From: Ignavibacteria bacterium
Lineage (GTDB): Bacteria > Bacteroidota > Ignavibacteria > Tepidaquicellales > Tepidaquicellaceae
Length of the DNA: 64,000 nucleotides
Direction of reading: 5' to 3'
NCBI GenBank assembly: GCA_019187405.1
Contig: JABAQZ010000001.1
Span: forward strand, 124,001-188,000
Shown here: positions 16,853 through 26,671 of the stretch, piece after piece
How the letters are laid out: every line of letters begins with the position of its first letter
Numbering within the stretch: position 1 is the stretch's first letter
The notes under the pieces: model-generated
Database searches by the model: none
Seen by the model: only the letters and a program-made list of their open reading frames with translations
What the model was told of the DNA's origin: nothing
Program-made: the position numbers and the translations under genes

Positions 16853-19063
16853 ATGGGAAGATATAAAGACATTGATGTATTATTCAGGAGAATATCTGTA
16901 ATTTTGAGAATGCTTGCGTTTTCATGCGCAGGCATTTTTATTTTTAACGGAAAATTAATTTCGCAGACATCATGGAATTACATTCATCCCATGCCAACTG
17001 GAAACAGGCTTAATTCCATTTCGTTTTATGACTGCATCAACGGATTTTCTGCCGGAAGCAACGGAACTATTATAAGGACTACAGATGGGGGCAATAGTTG
17101 GTATTTGGAAAACACAGGCGTGTCATTGTCAATAAACAGAATTTTCTGTATCAGCAAAAACAATACAGCTGCAATCGGTGATAAAGGTCTGATTTTGACA
17201 AAGTCAAACGATAAAGATTTCTGGATAAGGCGCAGATGCCCGGTACAACTGAATCTTCATGACATAACATTCATTTCAGATAAAACGGGATATGCATCAG
17301 GACTTGGAGGCACCGTATTAAAAACTACCAGCGGAGGAACATATTGGGCTAAACTAAATACGGGAACGAGCGCTTCATTATTCTGCATAAACTTTGCCGA
17401 CAATGTTAACGGAGTTTCCGGCGGATTTGATATAATAATAAAAACTACGGATGGAGGTGCAACATGGACAAACCTCAACGTGTCAATAAATCCGCCGTCG
17501 CAAATTTCAGATATAAAGATGTTTGGACGCGATACCATATATGCATTATGCAGTACACCTTATGGAGAATTTTATAAAAGTACAGACGGGGGAAATACAT
17601 GGACTATACATCGACTGAATCTCAGATTATTATATGAAGGAAGCGTTGATCTTGTCAGGAGTTTTTCATTTAAAAACAGCATGACGGGATACATCGTTAC
17701 TGATTTAGGTACAATATTGAAAACAGATAACGGGGGAGTAAACTGGAGTTCGGATTCTTCATACAGACCGGCTTATGAAAAAACGGGAATATTCAGCGAA
17801 GTTTACAGATTCGATTCGGGAAGAGTTTTCATTGCGGGAGGAGGCGGAACTATATTAAAGAATGCGGGAGATTTAAACGGCTGGAAATCATTATCGGGTA
17901 ATCATGCAGACATACGATCGATTTTTTTTCAAAATGAAATTACCGGATTTGCTGCAAGCACGGAAGGAAAAATATTTAAGACTACTGATTCTGGCATCAG
18001 CTGGGAAAATATAGAAACAGGTTATAATGAAGTATATAATCACATTACATTTATTTCGGATAAAACCGGATTTGTTTCCGGCAGCAATGGAAAAATTTTA
18101 AAGTCATACGACTCCGGAAAAAACTGGAAGAGTATGAATACAGGAATTGAAGAGGACCTTCATTGCATTTCTTTTACGGATACGGCAACAGGTTTTGCAT
18201 GCGGAGGCAAGAGCGAGGCAGTAATTTTAAAAACATCCGATGCCGGAGAATCCTGGCGAAAAATTTATACAAACACAGAAATTCTCCGGTTGAATTCAAT
18301 AGAGTTTGCAAACGAAAGCACAGGATTTGCCGGAGGGAAATTCGGCAATCTGCTAAGGACAACTGACGGTGGCAATTCATGGATGCTGAACAAGATTTCT
18401 CCTGAAGACATTTTGTCAATAAGTTTTTACGATATCAGCAATGGTTTACTTGCCGGTGAAGACGGATTTATTTTCAGGACTACAGACGGAGGGAATAACT
18501 GGATTTACACAGAAAGCGGATATTACAATACATTATTCAGCATAGCGTATGTAACACGAGACTTTGCAATTTGTTCTGGAAGAGAAGGGAGAATAATTTA
18601 TTCGACAAACAAAGGAGCAGTATGGAACAAAGCAGAAAGGATAACTGATAATTCTTTGTATGGCATATCGGTAACAGGATTTAACGATGACAAAATGACA
18701 GCCTTTGCGGCAGGTAAATTTGGAACAGTGTTGAGATCTGTGATAACGATCCCGCGGATTATAACAAATGCCGATACTGAAATTCATGAAGAAATAATCA
18801 GTTATCCGAATCCGTTTAAGGATAACATAAAATTCAAATATGAACTCAAAGATCGGGGAGAAGTGATGCTGAAAATATATGATATATCGGGAAGGGAAAT
18901 TCATACACTTGTAAACTGCGAACAGAATTCAGGTAAACAAGAAGTTAATTTTGAATTAAGAAAGGAATTACGCGGAGCAAGCATTTCAAGCGGAATTTAT
19001 TTTTACACTTTTTACCTGAACGGAAAAATCAAAGCATCGGGAAGATTGCTTCATCTGAAGTGA
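16853..19063 (+). CDS. secreted Ycf48/BNR-repeat protein with T9SS sorting domain
   Basis: A 736-residue extracellular protein. After an N-terminal hydrophobic export signal (~16-37) come about eleven BNR/Ycf48-like repeats, each ending in a TTDGGNSW-type Asp-box (also TTSGGTYW, STDGGNTW, SYDSGKNW and others) spaced ~50 residues apart, which predicts a beta-propeller. Residues 650-736 form a type IX secretion C-terminal domain: SYPNPFKDNIKF, then LKIYDISGREIHTL and SSGIYFYTF...GRLLHLK. It is probably exported by T9SS and anchored at the cell surface. Ligand unknown; the photosynthesis function of Ycf48 should not be carried over. Confidence 0.85.
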   Translation: MGRYKDIDVLFRRISVILRMLAFSCAGIFIFNGKLISQTSWNYIHPMPTGNRLNSISFYDCINGFSAGSNGTIIRTTDGGNSWYLENTGVSLSINRIFCISKNNTAAIGDKGLILTKSNDKDFWIRRRCPVQLNLHDITFISDKTGYASGLGGTVLKTTSGGTYWAKLNTGTSASLFCINFADNVNGVSGGFDIIIKTTDGGATWTNLNVSINPPSQISDIKMFGRDTIYALCSTPYGEFYKSTDGGNTWTIHRLNLRLLYEGSVDLVRSFSFKNSMTGYIVTDLGTILKTDNGGVNWSSDSSYRPAYEKTGIFSEVYRFDSGRVFIAGGGGTILKNAGDLNGWKSLSGNHADIRSIFFQNEITGFAASTEGKIFKTTDSGISWENIETGYNEVYNHITFISDKTGFVSGSNGKILKSYDSGKNWKSMNTGIEEDLHCISFTDTATGFACGGKSEAVILKTSDAGESWRKIYTNTEILRLNSIEFANESTGFAGGKFGNLLRTTDGGNSWMLNKISPEDILSISFYDISNGLLAGEDGFIFRTTDGGNNWIYTESGYYNTLFSIAYVTRDFAICSGREGRIIYSTNKGAVWNKAERITDNSLYGISVTGFNDDKMTAFAAGKFGTVLRSVITIPRIITNADTEIHEEIISYPNPFKDNIKFKYELKDRGEVMLKIYDISGREIHTLVNCEQNSGKQEVNFELRKELRGASISSGIYFYTFYLNGKIKASGRLLHLK

Positions 19064-19216
19064 AAAATCCGGCGTCAAAATTCCCGTAAATTCTTTGCCA
19101 TCAAGGGTTTGCAAGATTTAAAAATGCCTTTTCACAAAATGGATTTTTTACCATTTGACATACATTACAAATGAAAATATTTTTACTGCAGTAAGTTAAA
19201 CTTAAATTTTAAAAAT

Positions 19217-20962
19217 ATGGAAAAGAAAATTTTAAACAGACTGATGTTATCTTTATCAGCAGTAATCATTTTCTCTGCAGTATCAAATTCAGAGATAGTA
19301 ATGTTGAGCAGAAATTTAACCGAAAAGCATCTTCCATCGTCGGCTGTTTCAATGAAAAGCGGAACGAAGGACGGCATGCTTGCATGCTGGTATGATGAAA
19401 TAGATAACGGTTCTCTTTATGTTCAAAAAATCGGAATCAACGGAATTCATTACTGGAACATTGGAGGAAAGCAAGTTGATATTAACTTGGGACAGACTTA
19501 TTCGGAAGATGAAAGTTTTCCGGAAATATTTTCAGACGGGGAAGGAGGGGCAGCGCTGATTTACAGAAAAAAGATTAACGAGAAGGAAGAAATATATTTT
19601 GTAAGAATTTTGGCAGACGGAAGGTTACTATCTAAGCCAGTATGCTTATCGTCGGAATTTGCAGGATATAATTACAGTCATAAGTCAGTGAAGTGCGATG
19701 ATAATACGATTATAACCGCTTGGGAAAATTTTAACGACGGAGATTTTGATATTCAAGCTCAAAAAACAAACATGAATGGAAAAAAACTTTGGAATAAAGG
19801 CAGAGAGCTGACAGTTTGCGGAGAGCCGAGCGATCAAAGGAGACCGACAATTCTTTGTTCAAGAGATCATGTTTACTTTTCGTGGCTGGATTCGCGAACA
19901 AATCCCGAAGAATACGGACTTTCTCTTTATGCAAATAAAATTGATTTGAATGGCAGCTATACTGATTTTAAAGATAAAGGAAAGTTGATTTTTCTATATG
20001 ATCCAACAGACGGAGCGGGAGAAACGGGGAGTGAGAAAATGTTTTTTTACAATCACAACATGGTTTTATCGGAGCGCAATTCATTTATAACGGCAATCGA
20101 AAAGCATAAATCGGACATTGACAGTTATGTGAAAATCATAAAAGTCGATGAATCACTAAATGTAACCTGGAATTATGACATTGATGATCAATCTTTTCAG
20201 TCAATGCCATTAATAACATCAGATGGAAAATACGGAGCATTTGTATTTTGGGTTGATGGGCGAAATGAAAACTCATCAGTTTACGGAATCAGGATATCAC
20301 CTGCCGGAGACGTAATTACCGGAAGCAAAAAGGGAACAGATCTTTCCTGGACAAGCGAGAAAAATTCCTTCATGAAAGAATTACCCTCTCCGAGCTTAAT
20401 CAGCGGAACAGCAATGGATATGAACACTTTAGTTTTGCCTTGGACTTCGCGAGAAGAAGGAAGGCTTCTTCATACGACAATTGACCTTCGGCTTAACCCT
20501 GTATTTAAGCAGAGCAATGAAGTGATAAACGAAAACTCATCAGGCGGGAGATATGCATCCGTTGTTTTTGTTGATGGAAATATTTTTACGGTTTTTAAGA
20601 TTGATGATAACATTTATGCTGACATAAATTCATATCAAAATTTACCCGATGAAATGAAAACCGGGGAAATTAATTCATATTGTTTTCCGAATCCTTTTAA
20701 TCCTTCTTCAAAAATTAAATATCATGTTCCTTTAAGCGCGCATGTAAAAATAAGAGTGTTTAATCAGGCAGGTCAGATGGTTACTGAGTTAGTTAACGAT
20801 GATATGGAAGCAGGTAATTATGAAACTGAATTCAATGCAAGTAGGTATGCAAGCGGGTTTTCATTTCCAAGCGGAGCATATTTCTACAGAATTGAGATTG
20901 TTCCGAATGAGCATTTTGGAAAAGTAATGACGGAAACCGGAAGAATGCTGCTGATTAAATAA
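19217..20962 (+). CDS. secreted protein with T9SS sorting domain, unknown function
   Basis: A 581-residue protein with an N-terminal signal peptide (~1-26) and a T9SS C-terminal domain at ~487-581: CFPNPFNPSSKIKY, VKIRVFNQAGQMVTEL, SGAYFYRIEI, GRMLLIK. The body contains repeated beta-strand units of the pattern 'W.D.R....S.YG.RIS..G', e.g. YFSWLDSRTNPEEYGLSLYANKI and FVFWVDGRNENSSVYGIRI, which suggests a beta-propeller. No catalytic family was recognised. A strong rho-independent terminator follows directly. It lies 150 bp after the BNR protein, same strand. Confidence 0.82.
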   Translation: MEKKILNRLMLSLSAVIIFSAVSNSEIVMLSRNLTEKHLPSSAVSMKSGTKDGMLACWYDEIDNGSLYVQKIGINGIHYWNIGGKQVDINLGQTYSEDESFPEIFSDGEGGAALIYRKKINEKEEIYFVRILADGRLLSKPVCLSSEFAGYNYSHKSVKCDDNTIITAWENFNDGDFDIQAQKTNMNGKKLWNKGRELTVCGEPSDQRRPTILCSRDHVYFSWLDSRTNPEEYGLSLYANKIDLNGSYTDFKDKGKLIFLYDPTDGAGETGSEKMFFYNHNMVLSERNSFITAIEKHKSDIDSYVKIIKVDESLNVTWNYDIDDQSFQSMPLITSDGKYGAFVFWVDGRNENSSVYGIRISPAGDVITGSKKGTDLSWTSEKNSFMKELPSPSLISGTAMDMNTLVLPWTSREEGRLLHTTIDLRLNPVFKQSNEVINENSSGGRYASVVFVDGNIFTVFKIDDNIYADINSYQNLPDEMKTGEINSYCFPNPFNPSSKIKYHVPLSAHVKIRVFNQAGQMVTELVNDDMEAGNYETEFNASRYASGFSFPSGAYFYRIEIVPNEHFGKVMTETGRMLLIK

Positions 20963-20966
20963 CGAG

Positions 20967-20998
20967 AAAATGCCGGGCGACTATTTCCCCGGCATTTT
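20967..20998 (+). terminator. intrinsic terminator after T9SS cargo gene
   Basis: An inverted repeat AAAATGCCGGG (20967-20977) pairs with CCCGGCATTTT (20988-20998), with a 10-nt loop and further T residues behind it. It starts four bases after the stop codon at 20962. Confidence 0.85.
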
Positions 20999-21137
20999 AT
21001 TTTAATGTTTAATCATAGGATGGAAAAAGAGCAACGGCCATCAGAATAATTTTTAAAATTTATAAATAGCAATTGACATGCTGAATAATATTTTTAAAAA
21101 TGTCAGAAATGATTTTTCAAAAAACAAAAATTTAAAC

Positions 21138-21626
21138 TCACAATTTTTTATTTTTGACCAGAGACTCTTTCTCAATTTTATTTTTAAATTTAATAATTTT
21201 ATTACGGAGTGACTTATCCGAAACAGCCAGTATTTCTGCAGCAAGCAGAGCTGCATTTCGTGAATTATTTATTGCAACGGTTGCAACAGGCACGCCGTAT
21301 GGCATCTGAACAATTGACAAAAGCGAATCGAGACCAAAGAGGAGTTTGGTTTCAACAGGAACACCTATTACGGGCAGAGGTGAATAAGATGCTGACATTC
21401 CAGGCAGGTGAGCTGAACCGCCGGCGCCGGCAATGATAACTTTAATACCTTTCTTATGCGCATTCTTAGAATAATTTGCCATAAAATTCGGAGTTCTGTG
21501 TGCAGAAGTGATTTTATATTCGTAAGGGATTCCAAATTCGTCAAGAATCTCTCCGGCATGTTTCATCACATTCATATCAGAGTCAGAGCCCATGATAATA
21601 CCGACAATTGGGTTTAGTTTTTTCAT
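21138..21626 (-). CDS. purE: N5-carboxyaminoimidazole ribonucleotide mutase
   Basis: Class I PurE, 162 residues: converts N5-CAIR to CAIR in purine synthesis. The motifs [14 protein letters not shown], the catalytic-His region SAHRTP and the [14 protein letters not shown] stretch are all present and typical. The C-terminus ends in a Lys-rich tail ([15 protein letters not shown]). The stop-to-start spacing of one base with the phosphatase gene ending at 21628 suggests translational coupling, although no purK is next to it. Confidence 0.94.
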   Translation of the reverse strand: MKKLNPIVGIIMGSDSDMNVMKHAGEILDEFGIPYEYKITSAHRTPNFMANYSKNAHKKGIKVIIAGAGGSAHLPGMSASYSPLPVIGVPVETKLLFGLDSLLSIVQMPYGVPVATVAINNSRNAALLAAEILAVSDKSLRNKIIKFKNKIEKESLVKNKKL

Positions 21627-21627
21627 T

Positions 21628-23076
21628 TCAGTTTCTTTGAACGATTAATAAAGTCAGATCATCTCTTTGTAAACTATCGCCGGTAAATTTTTTAATATCT
21701 CCGACTAGTGAATCAAGAAGTTCGGCTGCATTTTTATCTGCATTATGATTGAGAAACAGTTCGAGATTATCAAGACCGTATTCAGTTTTTGCATTATTCA
21801 TAGCTTCATTCACTCCGTCAGTATAAAAAATAATTTTGTCGCTTTTTTTAAAGTCGAATACTACATCATTTTCTTTGTCGGAAGTTTCCAAATTATTTAT
21901 TGCACCGAGAGCAATTCCGTGTTTTTTAATTTTAAAGATTTCTTTGGATTCGCCGGAGATTTTATAAGGAGGAAGATGTCCTGCATTATAGAGCATACAT
22001 TTATTTTTTTCGAGATTGAAGACGGCGAATATTGCCGTAACAAACATTTTCTTATTTTGAGTTTTTCTAATCATTCTATTCAGCTTTCCGATAACCGTCC
22101 GCGGATCGGATTTATCTTCGAGAATAAGGTGCATGCAGCTACGAAGTCCCGAGAGCAGAAGACCGCTGGCTACTCCATGTCCTGAAACATCGCAGATAAA
22201 AATGCCTACTTCACTATCTGAGATTCTGAAGTAATCGAAATAATCACCGCCGACTTCGTTAGCAGGAACGGAAATTCCGGCAATTGATAAATCATTGATA
22301 ATAGCTTCTCTTTCGGGAAGCATAGAAAGCTGAATTTCTCTTGCATAGTTGAGCTCCTTCTTCATGCGGAGGTTTTCGGTATTTTTTCTGAAGTAGAAAT
22401 CATATTGCTCAAAAAACTTTTTTCTTCTTTTACTTTCGGAGGTAAGCGCTATTACAAAAAACGAAATACCAATTAACATACCGGGAAGAATATCTTCTGT
22501 CTGAAAATTTCCATCAATAAACAATTCCGCAAACAAGGGAGTAATAAACGAAATCAAAGATAGCTGAATAATTTCAATTCTCGTAAATTTGAAAATTAAA
22601 ATCAGTATTATAAATAGAATGAAGTAAACCATGTAGCTGTCTTTATCTTCAGTACCAACAGAAACTTTCAATCTACCAGAATCAGTAGAATCATTTTTCA
22701 AAAGTTGAGTTTTTTCTCCTGATTTAGGGAGAAGATTTCCTTCTTCATTAGGATAAAAAATGTCAATGGATATCAAAGCAATCAGATTAAAAATCAGAAA
22801 AAACGTTATGAATTTTCTGACATTATTGATGCTGACTTTTCTTTTGTAAAGGATTCTGAAACTGACAAAAAAAGTAAGAGCAAAGAGTGCTATGAGAAGT
22901 GCAAAATTATACGATTCATTATCAGCCAGGTTTACGGAAAATAATATCACATACAATAAAATGAAAAGATTTAATACTAATTTCAAATACCTGATGTTTT
23001 TCACATCGAGATATTCATTGTATGCTTCATTTTTCGGAAGACTAATGTAATGGTCAAATGTTTCTAACAGATTCAA
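21628..23076 (-). CDS. membrane-bound SpoIIE/RsbU-type PP2C serine phosphatase
   Basis: A 482-residue protein with a TTG start. The N-terminal half has about six hydrophobic segments (~30-205). A coiled-coil linker ([24 protein letters not shown]) then leads to [10 protein letters not shown], which opens the PP2C_SIG phosphatase domain. Metal-binding residues are in [28 protein letters not shown] and [10 protein letters not shown], with [10 protein letters not shown] at the end. The family dephosphorylates anti-anti-sigma factors; no such partner gene is visible here. It sits upstream of purE with one base between. Confidence 0.9.
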   Translation of the reverse strand: MNLLETFDHYISLPKNEAYNEYLDVKNIRYLKLVLNLFILLYVILFSVNLADNESYNFALLIALFALTFFVSFRILYKRKVSINNVRKFITFFLIFNLIALISIDIFYPNEEGNLLPKSGEKTQLLKNDSTDSGRLKVSVGTEDKDSYMVYFILFIILILIFKFTRIEIIQLSLISFITPLFAELFIDGNFQTEDILPGMLIGISFFVIALTSESKRRKKFFEQYDFYFRKNTENLRMKKELNYAREIQLSMLPEREAIINDLSIAGISVPANEVGGDYFDYFRISDSEVGIFICDVSGHGVASGLLLSGLRSCMHLILEDKSDPRTVIGKLNRMIRKTQNKKMFVTAIFAVFNLEKNKCMLYNAGHLPPYKISGESKEIFKIKKHGIALGAINNLETSDKENDVVFDFKKSDKIIFYTDGVNEAMNNAKTEYGLDNLELFLNHNADKNAAELLDSLVGDIKKFTGDSLQRDDLTLLIVQRN

Positions 23077-23162
23077 AATCAGAGAATTAAATATTCAGAA
23101 TTATAATACCGATGTGATTTCTAAAACGAACAGAAGAAATTAATGTTGCAAAAGCTAAAGAA

Positions 23163-23450
23163 TTATTTTTTTGTTTCATCCGGAGGAACATATTCATCGG
23201 GAAGTTTTATACCTTCTCCGAAGAAAAATTCTCTCATCTGTTCCTCAAACACCTTATCAGTTGCCGGAGAAGAAAGGTCCAGTCTGTATTCATTTACAAT
23301 CATTTTAAAATGGTCGAGAAACATTTTAAAAGCCTGTTTGGAAACATTTTCGTAGATTTTCTGACCGAGCTCGCCGGGAAGTGGAGGCTTGTTAAGACCC
23401 GGTAAATCCTGATCCAATTTTATGCAGTGAACTGTTCTTGTTTCCGGCAT
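23163..23450 (-). CDS. yggX: YggX-family iron-trafficking/oxidative damage protection protein
   Basis: A small soluble protein (95 residues) of the Fe(II)-trafficking family. The conserved blocks are VHCIKLDQDLPGL, the P.PGELGQKIYE region, W/F..FL..FKMIVNEYRL and MREFFFGEG. The usual conserved Cys near the N-terminus is present (HCIK). The ATG overlaps the stop of the upstream nucleotidase gene by one base (23450). Family members protect Fe-S enzymes, which would suit an organism with the large Fe-S operon next door. Confidence 0.87.
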   Translation of the reverse strand: MPETRTVHCIKLDQDLPGLNKPPLPGELGQKIYENVSKQAFKMFLDHFKMIVNEYRLDLSSPATDKVFEEQMREFFFGEGIKLPDEYVPPDETKK

Positions 23451-25036
23451 TATTTTCTTTTTATTTCTTGATTTGAAATATCTTCTACTCTTTTTTGAAG
23501 AGTTGAATTAATTATTTTTTCATTTTCGACAGCTTCAATAAACAAGTCGCGGTCAATAATATTGGAATCCTTAATTTCAATTTTTTCCGAAACATCTCCG
23601 AAATATTTTTTAAACTGGCTTCCGACGTAATTATTTGTAGAAATGGAATAGATTTTATTTTCATCAATATCTTCATCGTTTACTTTAATCTCAAGTAAAA
23701 AATCATCACTTTCGTTTAGAACTTTTTTTGAATCATAAACAATTTTCAATCCTGAAACAATAATCATGTCACTTGATCCTTTTTCATCAATTTCTTTCAC
23801 GTAGTTTTTAATATTGTTAAAGATAAGTTCCCTTAAGCCTTTGCCGGATAAATTAAAAGTTACCATAGTATTTCCGAACGGATTAATTTCCCAAATATCA
23901 TTAATAGTAATATTTCCTTTTGGGAGATCTTTTCTTATTCCTCCGGCATTCAAAAAAGTAATATCGGTTCTGAGTTTATTTCTGACGGCATCGGCTTCCC
24001 ATTGTCCGATATTGCTTTCGGTTGAGTAACCGCGTTTCCAGTCAGTTTCGAGAGTACCAATAACTTTCATCAATTCACCCTGAACCGAAGCGATCATGGA
24101 TTCCACTTTTTGCTGGGCTTTTTTGTCATATACCGATGAATCCATTACGGTTTCGATTAACCTGCTTTGAAATTCCTTTATGGTATCTTTTTTCATATCA
24201 ATCTTCAGATCAATTTTGCCGAGCCATCTTGAATAAGAGCCTGCCTGCGCAACAATAACACCGTTAACGATTTCCGGTTCAAATAAAGGCGTGTGTGAAT
24301 GTCCGCCGATAATAATGTCGATGTCTTTATGAAATTTTTCAGCAAGCGTTTTATCATTATCGACACCCACGTGAGTAAGAAGTATTATCAGATCGCATTT
24401 TTTCTTTTTAAGATATTTGACTGCTGCAGTTATAACGGAATCAATATTCAGCATGACAACATCGGAGACATTAGCGGGAAGTGTAAGAGTCATAAGGTCA
24501 GGAGCTGTAATGCCGATTATACCGCATTTTATGCCGTTGATTTTTTTTATGATAAAAGGTTTGCCGGCAGTTTTCTTTTCAGATTTAATGAAAACATTTG
24601 CCGACAAAAAATCAAAATTCGCATTTTTCAAAGATGAATCGAGAGACATTCTGCCATAATCAAATTCATGATTACCAATAACAAATGCATCTAAATTAAA
24701 CAGGTTCAGCAGTTCAATCTGGGATCTTCCCCGTGTAATAGTAGAAATAGGAGATCCCTGAAAATCATCACCTGCATTTAATACAAGAGAGTTTTCGTTT
24801 CTGTACTTGTTAATATAGCCGAGCATATTTGAGATACCTCCAATATAGTATGATACAGTATCATTTTTTTTGCTGACTTTATATGGAAGGTTCCTTGCAT
24901 GAAGATCATTCCAGTGCAGAATTGTAAGGTCTCTGATTTTACTCTTATCGGATTTTTGGGCATACAAATCACCGGAGTAAAAAAAAGCGGTTATTACCGC
25001 TAAAAAAATAAACCGAATTAGTTTCAATTTTTGCAT
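23450..25036 (-). CDS. secreted 5'-nucleotidase/2',3'-cyclic phosphodiesterase family protein
   Basis: Periplasmic nucleotide hydrolase of the UshA/CpdB type, 528 residues from the ATG at 25036. An open frame continues upstream, but that stretch is the tRNA-Pro gene, so the signal peptide (MQKLKLIRFIFLAVITAFFY...YAQ) marks the true start. The metallophosphatase domain has ILHWNDLHARN, NAGDDFQGSP, GNHEFDYG, LTHVGVDND and GGHSHTPLF. The C-terminal 5'-nucleotidase domain has NAGGIRKDLPKGNITINDIWEINPFGN. The start lies five bases after the 3' end of the tRNA, so the mRNA may begin from a tRNA-processing cut. Confidence 0.9.
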   Translation of the reverse strand: MQKLKLIRFIFLAVITAFFYSGDLYAQKSDKSKIRDLTILHWNDLHARNLPYKVSKKNDTVSYYIGGISNMLGYINKYRNENSLVLNAGDDFQGSPISTITRGRSQIELLNLFNLDAFVIGNHEFDYGRMSLDSSLKNANFDFLSANVFIKSEKKTAGKPFIIKKINGIKCGIIGITAPDLMTLTLPANVSDVVMLNIDSVITAAVKYLKKKKCDLIILLTHVGVDNDKTLAEKFHKDIDIIIGGHSHTPLFEPEIVNGVIVAQAGSYSRWLGKIDLKIDMKKDTIKEFQSRLIETVMDSSVYDKKAQQKVESMIASVQGELMKVIGTLETDWKRGYSTESNIGQWEADAVRNKLRTDITFLNAGGIRKDLPKGNITINDIWEINPFGNTMVTFNLSGKGLRELIFNNIKNYVKEIDEKGSSDMIIVSGLKIVYDSKKVLNESDDFLLEIKVNDEDIDENKIYSISTNNYVGSQFKKYFGDVSEKIEIKDSNIIDRDLFIEAVENEKIINSTLQKRVEDISNQEIKRK

Positions 25037-25041
25037 TTTAG

Positions 25042-25115
<74 letters not shown>

Positions 25116-25293
25116 ATAGTTTCAATTTTAATTAAACCGTTACAAATATAATTATTATAATAATACTTCTCTACTAATTTTATTTTAAATAATTGAAGAG
25201 AAATTTTTCAAAATCACAGATTGCAGCAGATGGATGAATTATGTTATTAATTCTTTTTTAATTAATTTTACAAGAAAAAAAATTAATTAAAAA

Positions 25294-25475
25294 TTAGTAT
25301 TCCTGCGGCAGGCATTTGATCTGAGCATAAGTAAAAACCGGTCCGTCTTTGCAGACGTAAACATTACCTATATTGCATCTTCCGCATCTGAGAATAATAG
25401 AAATGATGAATGAGATTTATAAAACCGTTTAAACGGTTTAGAAAATCTCAACGTAAAAAAACAAACTGTGAAAAA
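25294..25475 (-). repeat. flxA-tail/palindrome array, distal unit (182 bp)
   Basis: Distal copy of the flxA 3' end. Bases 25294-25387 repeat the last 30 codons and stop of flxA (25834-25927), with two synonymous changes (Tyr TAC for TAT, Cys TGC for TGT). The remainder (25388-25475) holds TGAGATTT, the 18-bp palindrome AAACCGTTTAAACGGTTT (centre 25430/25431), AAATCTCA and an A-rich spacer that differs from the other two units (an extra C inside the A-run). Nothing flx-like lies to its left; the next 170 bp to the tRNA is AT-rich and holds no gene. Confidence 0.93.
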
Positions 25476-25654
25476 TTAATATTCCTGCGGCAGGCATTTG
25501 ATCTGAGCATAAGTAAAAACCGGTCCGTCTTTGCAGACGTAAACATTACCTATATTACATCTTCCGCATCTGAGAATAATAGAAATGATGAATGAGATTT
25601 ATAAAACCGTTTAAACGGTTTAGAAAATCTCAACGTAAAAAAAAACTGTGAAAA
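25476..25654 (-). repeat. flxA-tail/palindrome array, middle unit (179 bp)
   Basis: Second copy of the flxA tail. Its coding part is identical to the gene's own last 30 codons, including TAT and TGT, unlike the units on either side. It is followed by the same hairpin, with palindrome centre 25612/25613. The leader between palindrome and tail reads as an open frame into the copied codons (ISFIISIIL then RCGRCNIGN in the flxA frame), but no start codon or ribosome site is apparent. Confidence 0.93.
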
Positions 25655-25833
25655 TTAGTATTCCTGCGGCAGGCATTTGATCTGAGCATAAGTAAAAACC
25701 GGTCCGTCTTTGCAGACGTAAACATTACCTATATTGCATCTTCCGCATCTGAGAATAATAGAAATGATGAATGAGATTTATAAAACCGTTTAAACGGTTT
25801 AGAAAATCTCAACGTAAAAAAAAACTGTGAAAA
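25655..25833 (-). repeat. flxA-tail/palindrome array, proximal unit (179 bp)
   Basis: Copy adjacent to the intact gene. The coding tail carries the TAC/TGC variants seen in the distal unit, so variants alternate along the array. The palindrome is centred at 25791/25792, and the extended hairpin TGAGATTT-ATA-palindrome-AGA-AAATCTCA is identical to the other units. On the flxA transcript this would be the first hairpin met, about 30 nt after the stop codon, and might act as a terminator or RNA-stabilising structure. No typical U-run follows it. Confidence 0.93.
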
Positions 25834-26667
25834 TTAATATTCCTGCGGCAGGCATTTGATCTGAGCATAAGTAAAAACCGGTCCGTCTTTGCAGACGTAA
25901 ACATTACCTATATTACATCTTCCGCATTTTCCAAGTCCGCACTTCATTCTGTTTTCCAGAGTTGTATAAATATCATCATCCTTAAATCCAAGTCCTGTCA
26001 GTACCGGAATTGTAAATTTTATCATTACGGGAGGACCGCAGAGAATTGCTGCAGTATTTTCGGAAGCTGGCGCGGTTTTTTCCAGTACAGTCGGAACAAA
26101 TCCAACTTCACCTTTCCATGACGGCGATTCACCGCCCGGGTCAACAGTGATTATGGTTTTTACATCCTTTCGATCTATCCATTCTTTAACTTCATCTTTG
26201 TAAATCAGATCACCGGTTGATCGAGCTCCGTAAATAATAATTATATTTTTATATTGATCACGATTATCCAGCACGTATTCAATCGTGCACCTGACCGGAG
26301 CAATGCCGATACCGCCTGCAATGAAAAGAATATTTTTACCTTTGAGATCATCGAGAGGAAAAGAGTTGCCGTAAGGACCTCTTATGCCGATTGTATCTCC
26401 CTTGTTTAGCCTGTTCAGAGATTGAGTTACTTTACCGTAAACTTTAAATGAACATTCGATAAAATCTTTTCTTGTAGGTGAAGATGAAATGCAGAAGGTC
26501 GATTCGCCGTCGCCGAATGCAGAGTATTCGGCAAACTGTCCGGGTTTGAAAGTGAATAGATTATGGGTTTTATCATCCTTGAATTTAAGCCTGAAAGTTT
26601 TTGTGTCGAATGATTCTTCTATCACTTCTTTTATTACCGCCAAATGCGGTTTGTATATGTTGTTCAT
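25834..26667 (-). CDS. flxA: FlxA: FAD/NAD(P)H-binding subunit of Flx-Hdr complex
   Basis: NAD(P)H-oxidising flavoprotein subunit of the electron-bifurcating flavin oxidoreductase/heterodisulfide reductase complex, ~277 residues from the ATG at 26667, two codons after the flxB stop (a start at 26694 would overlap flxB by 23 bases). The ferredoxin-NADP-reductase fold has FKPGQFAEYSAFG, ISSSPTR, GDTIGIRGPYGNSFP (FAD), FIAGGIGIAPVRC and IIYGARSTGDLIYKDE (NAD). The C-terminus has the [2Fe-2S] cysteines in CGLGKCGRCNIGNVYVC. Its last 30 codons, which hold the last three of these cysteines, are repeated three times downstream. Confidence 0.88.
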   Translation of the reverse strand: MNNIYKPHLAVIKEVIEESFDTKTFRLKFKDDKTHNLFTFKPGQFAEYSAFGDGESTFCISSSPTRKDFIECSFKVYGKVTQSLNRLNKGDTIGIRGPYGNSFPLDDLKGKNILFIAGGIGIAPVRCTIEYVLDNRDQYKNIIIIYGARSTGDLIYKDEVKEWIDRKDVKTIITVDPGGESPSWKGEVGFVPTVLEKTAPASENTAAILCGPPVMIKFTIPVLTGLGFKDDDIYTTLENRMKCGLGKCGRCNIGNVYVCKDGPVFTYAQIKCLPQEY

Positions 26668-26671
26668 ATTT

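Noticed and set aside
25410-25595. Plus-strand 61-residue open frame inside the flxA array
   Set aside because: It is antisense to copied flxA codons and crosses a palindrome; a by-product of the repeat.
25294-25833. CRISPR array
   Set aside because: Whole 179-182 bp units are repeated with no variable spacers, and the repeats are a gene tail.
25294-25927. Diversity-generating retroelement (template/variable repeats at a gene 3' end)
   Set aside because: Copies differ only at two synonymous pyrimidines, not at adenines, and no reverse transcriptase is present.
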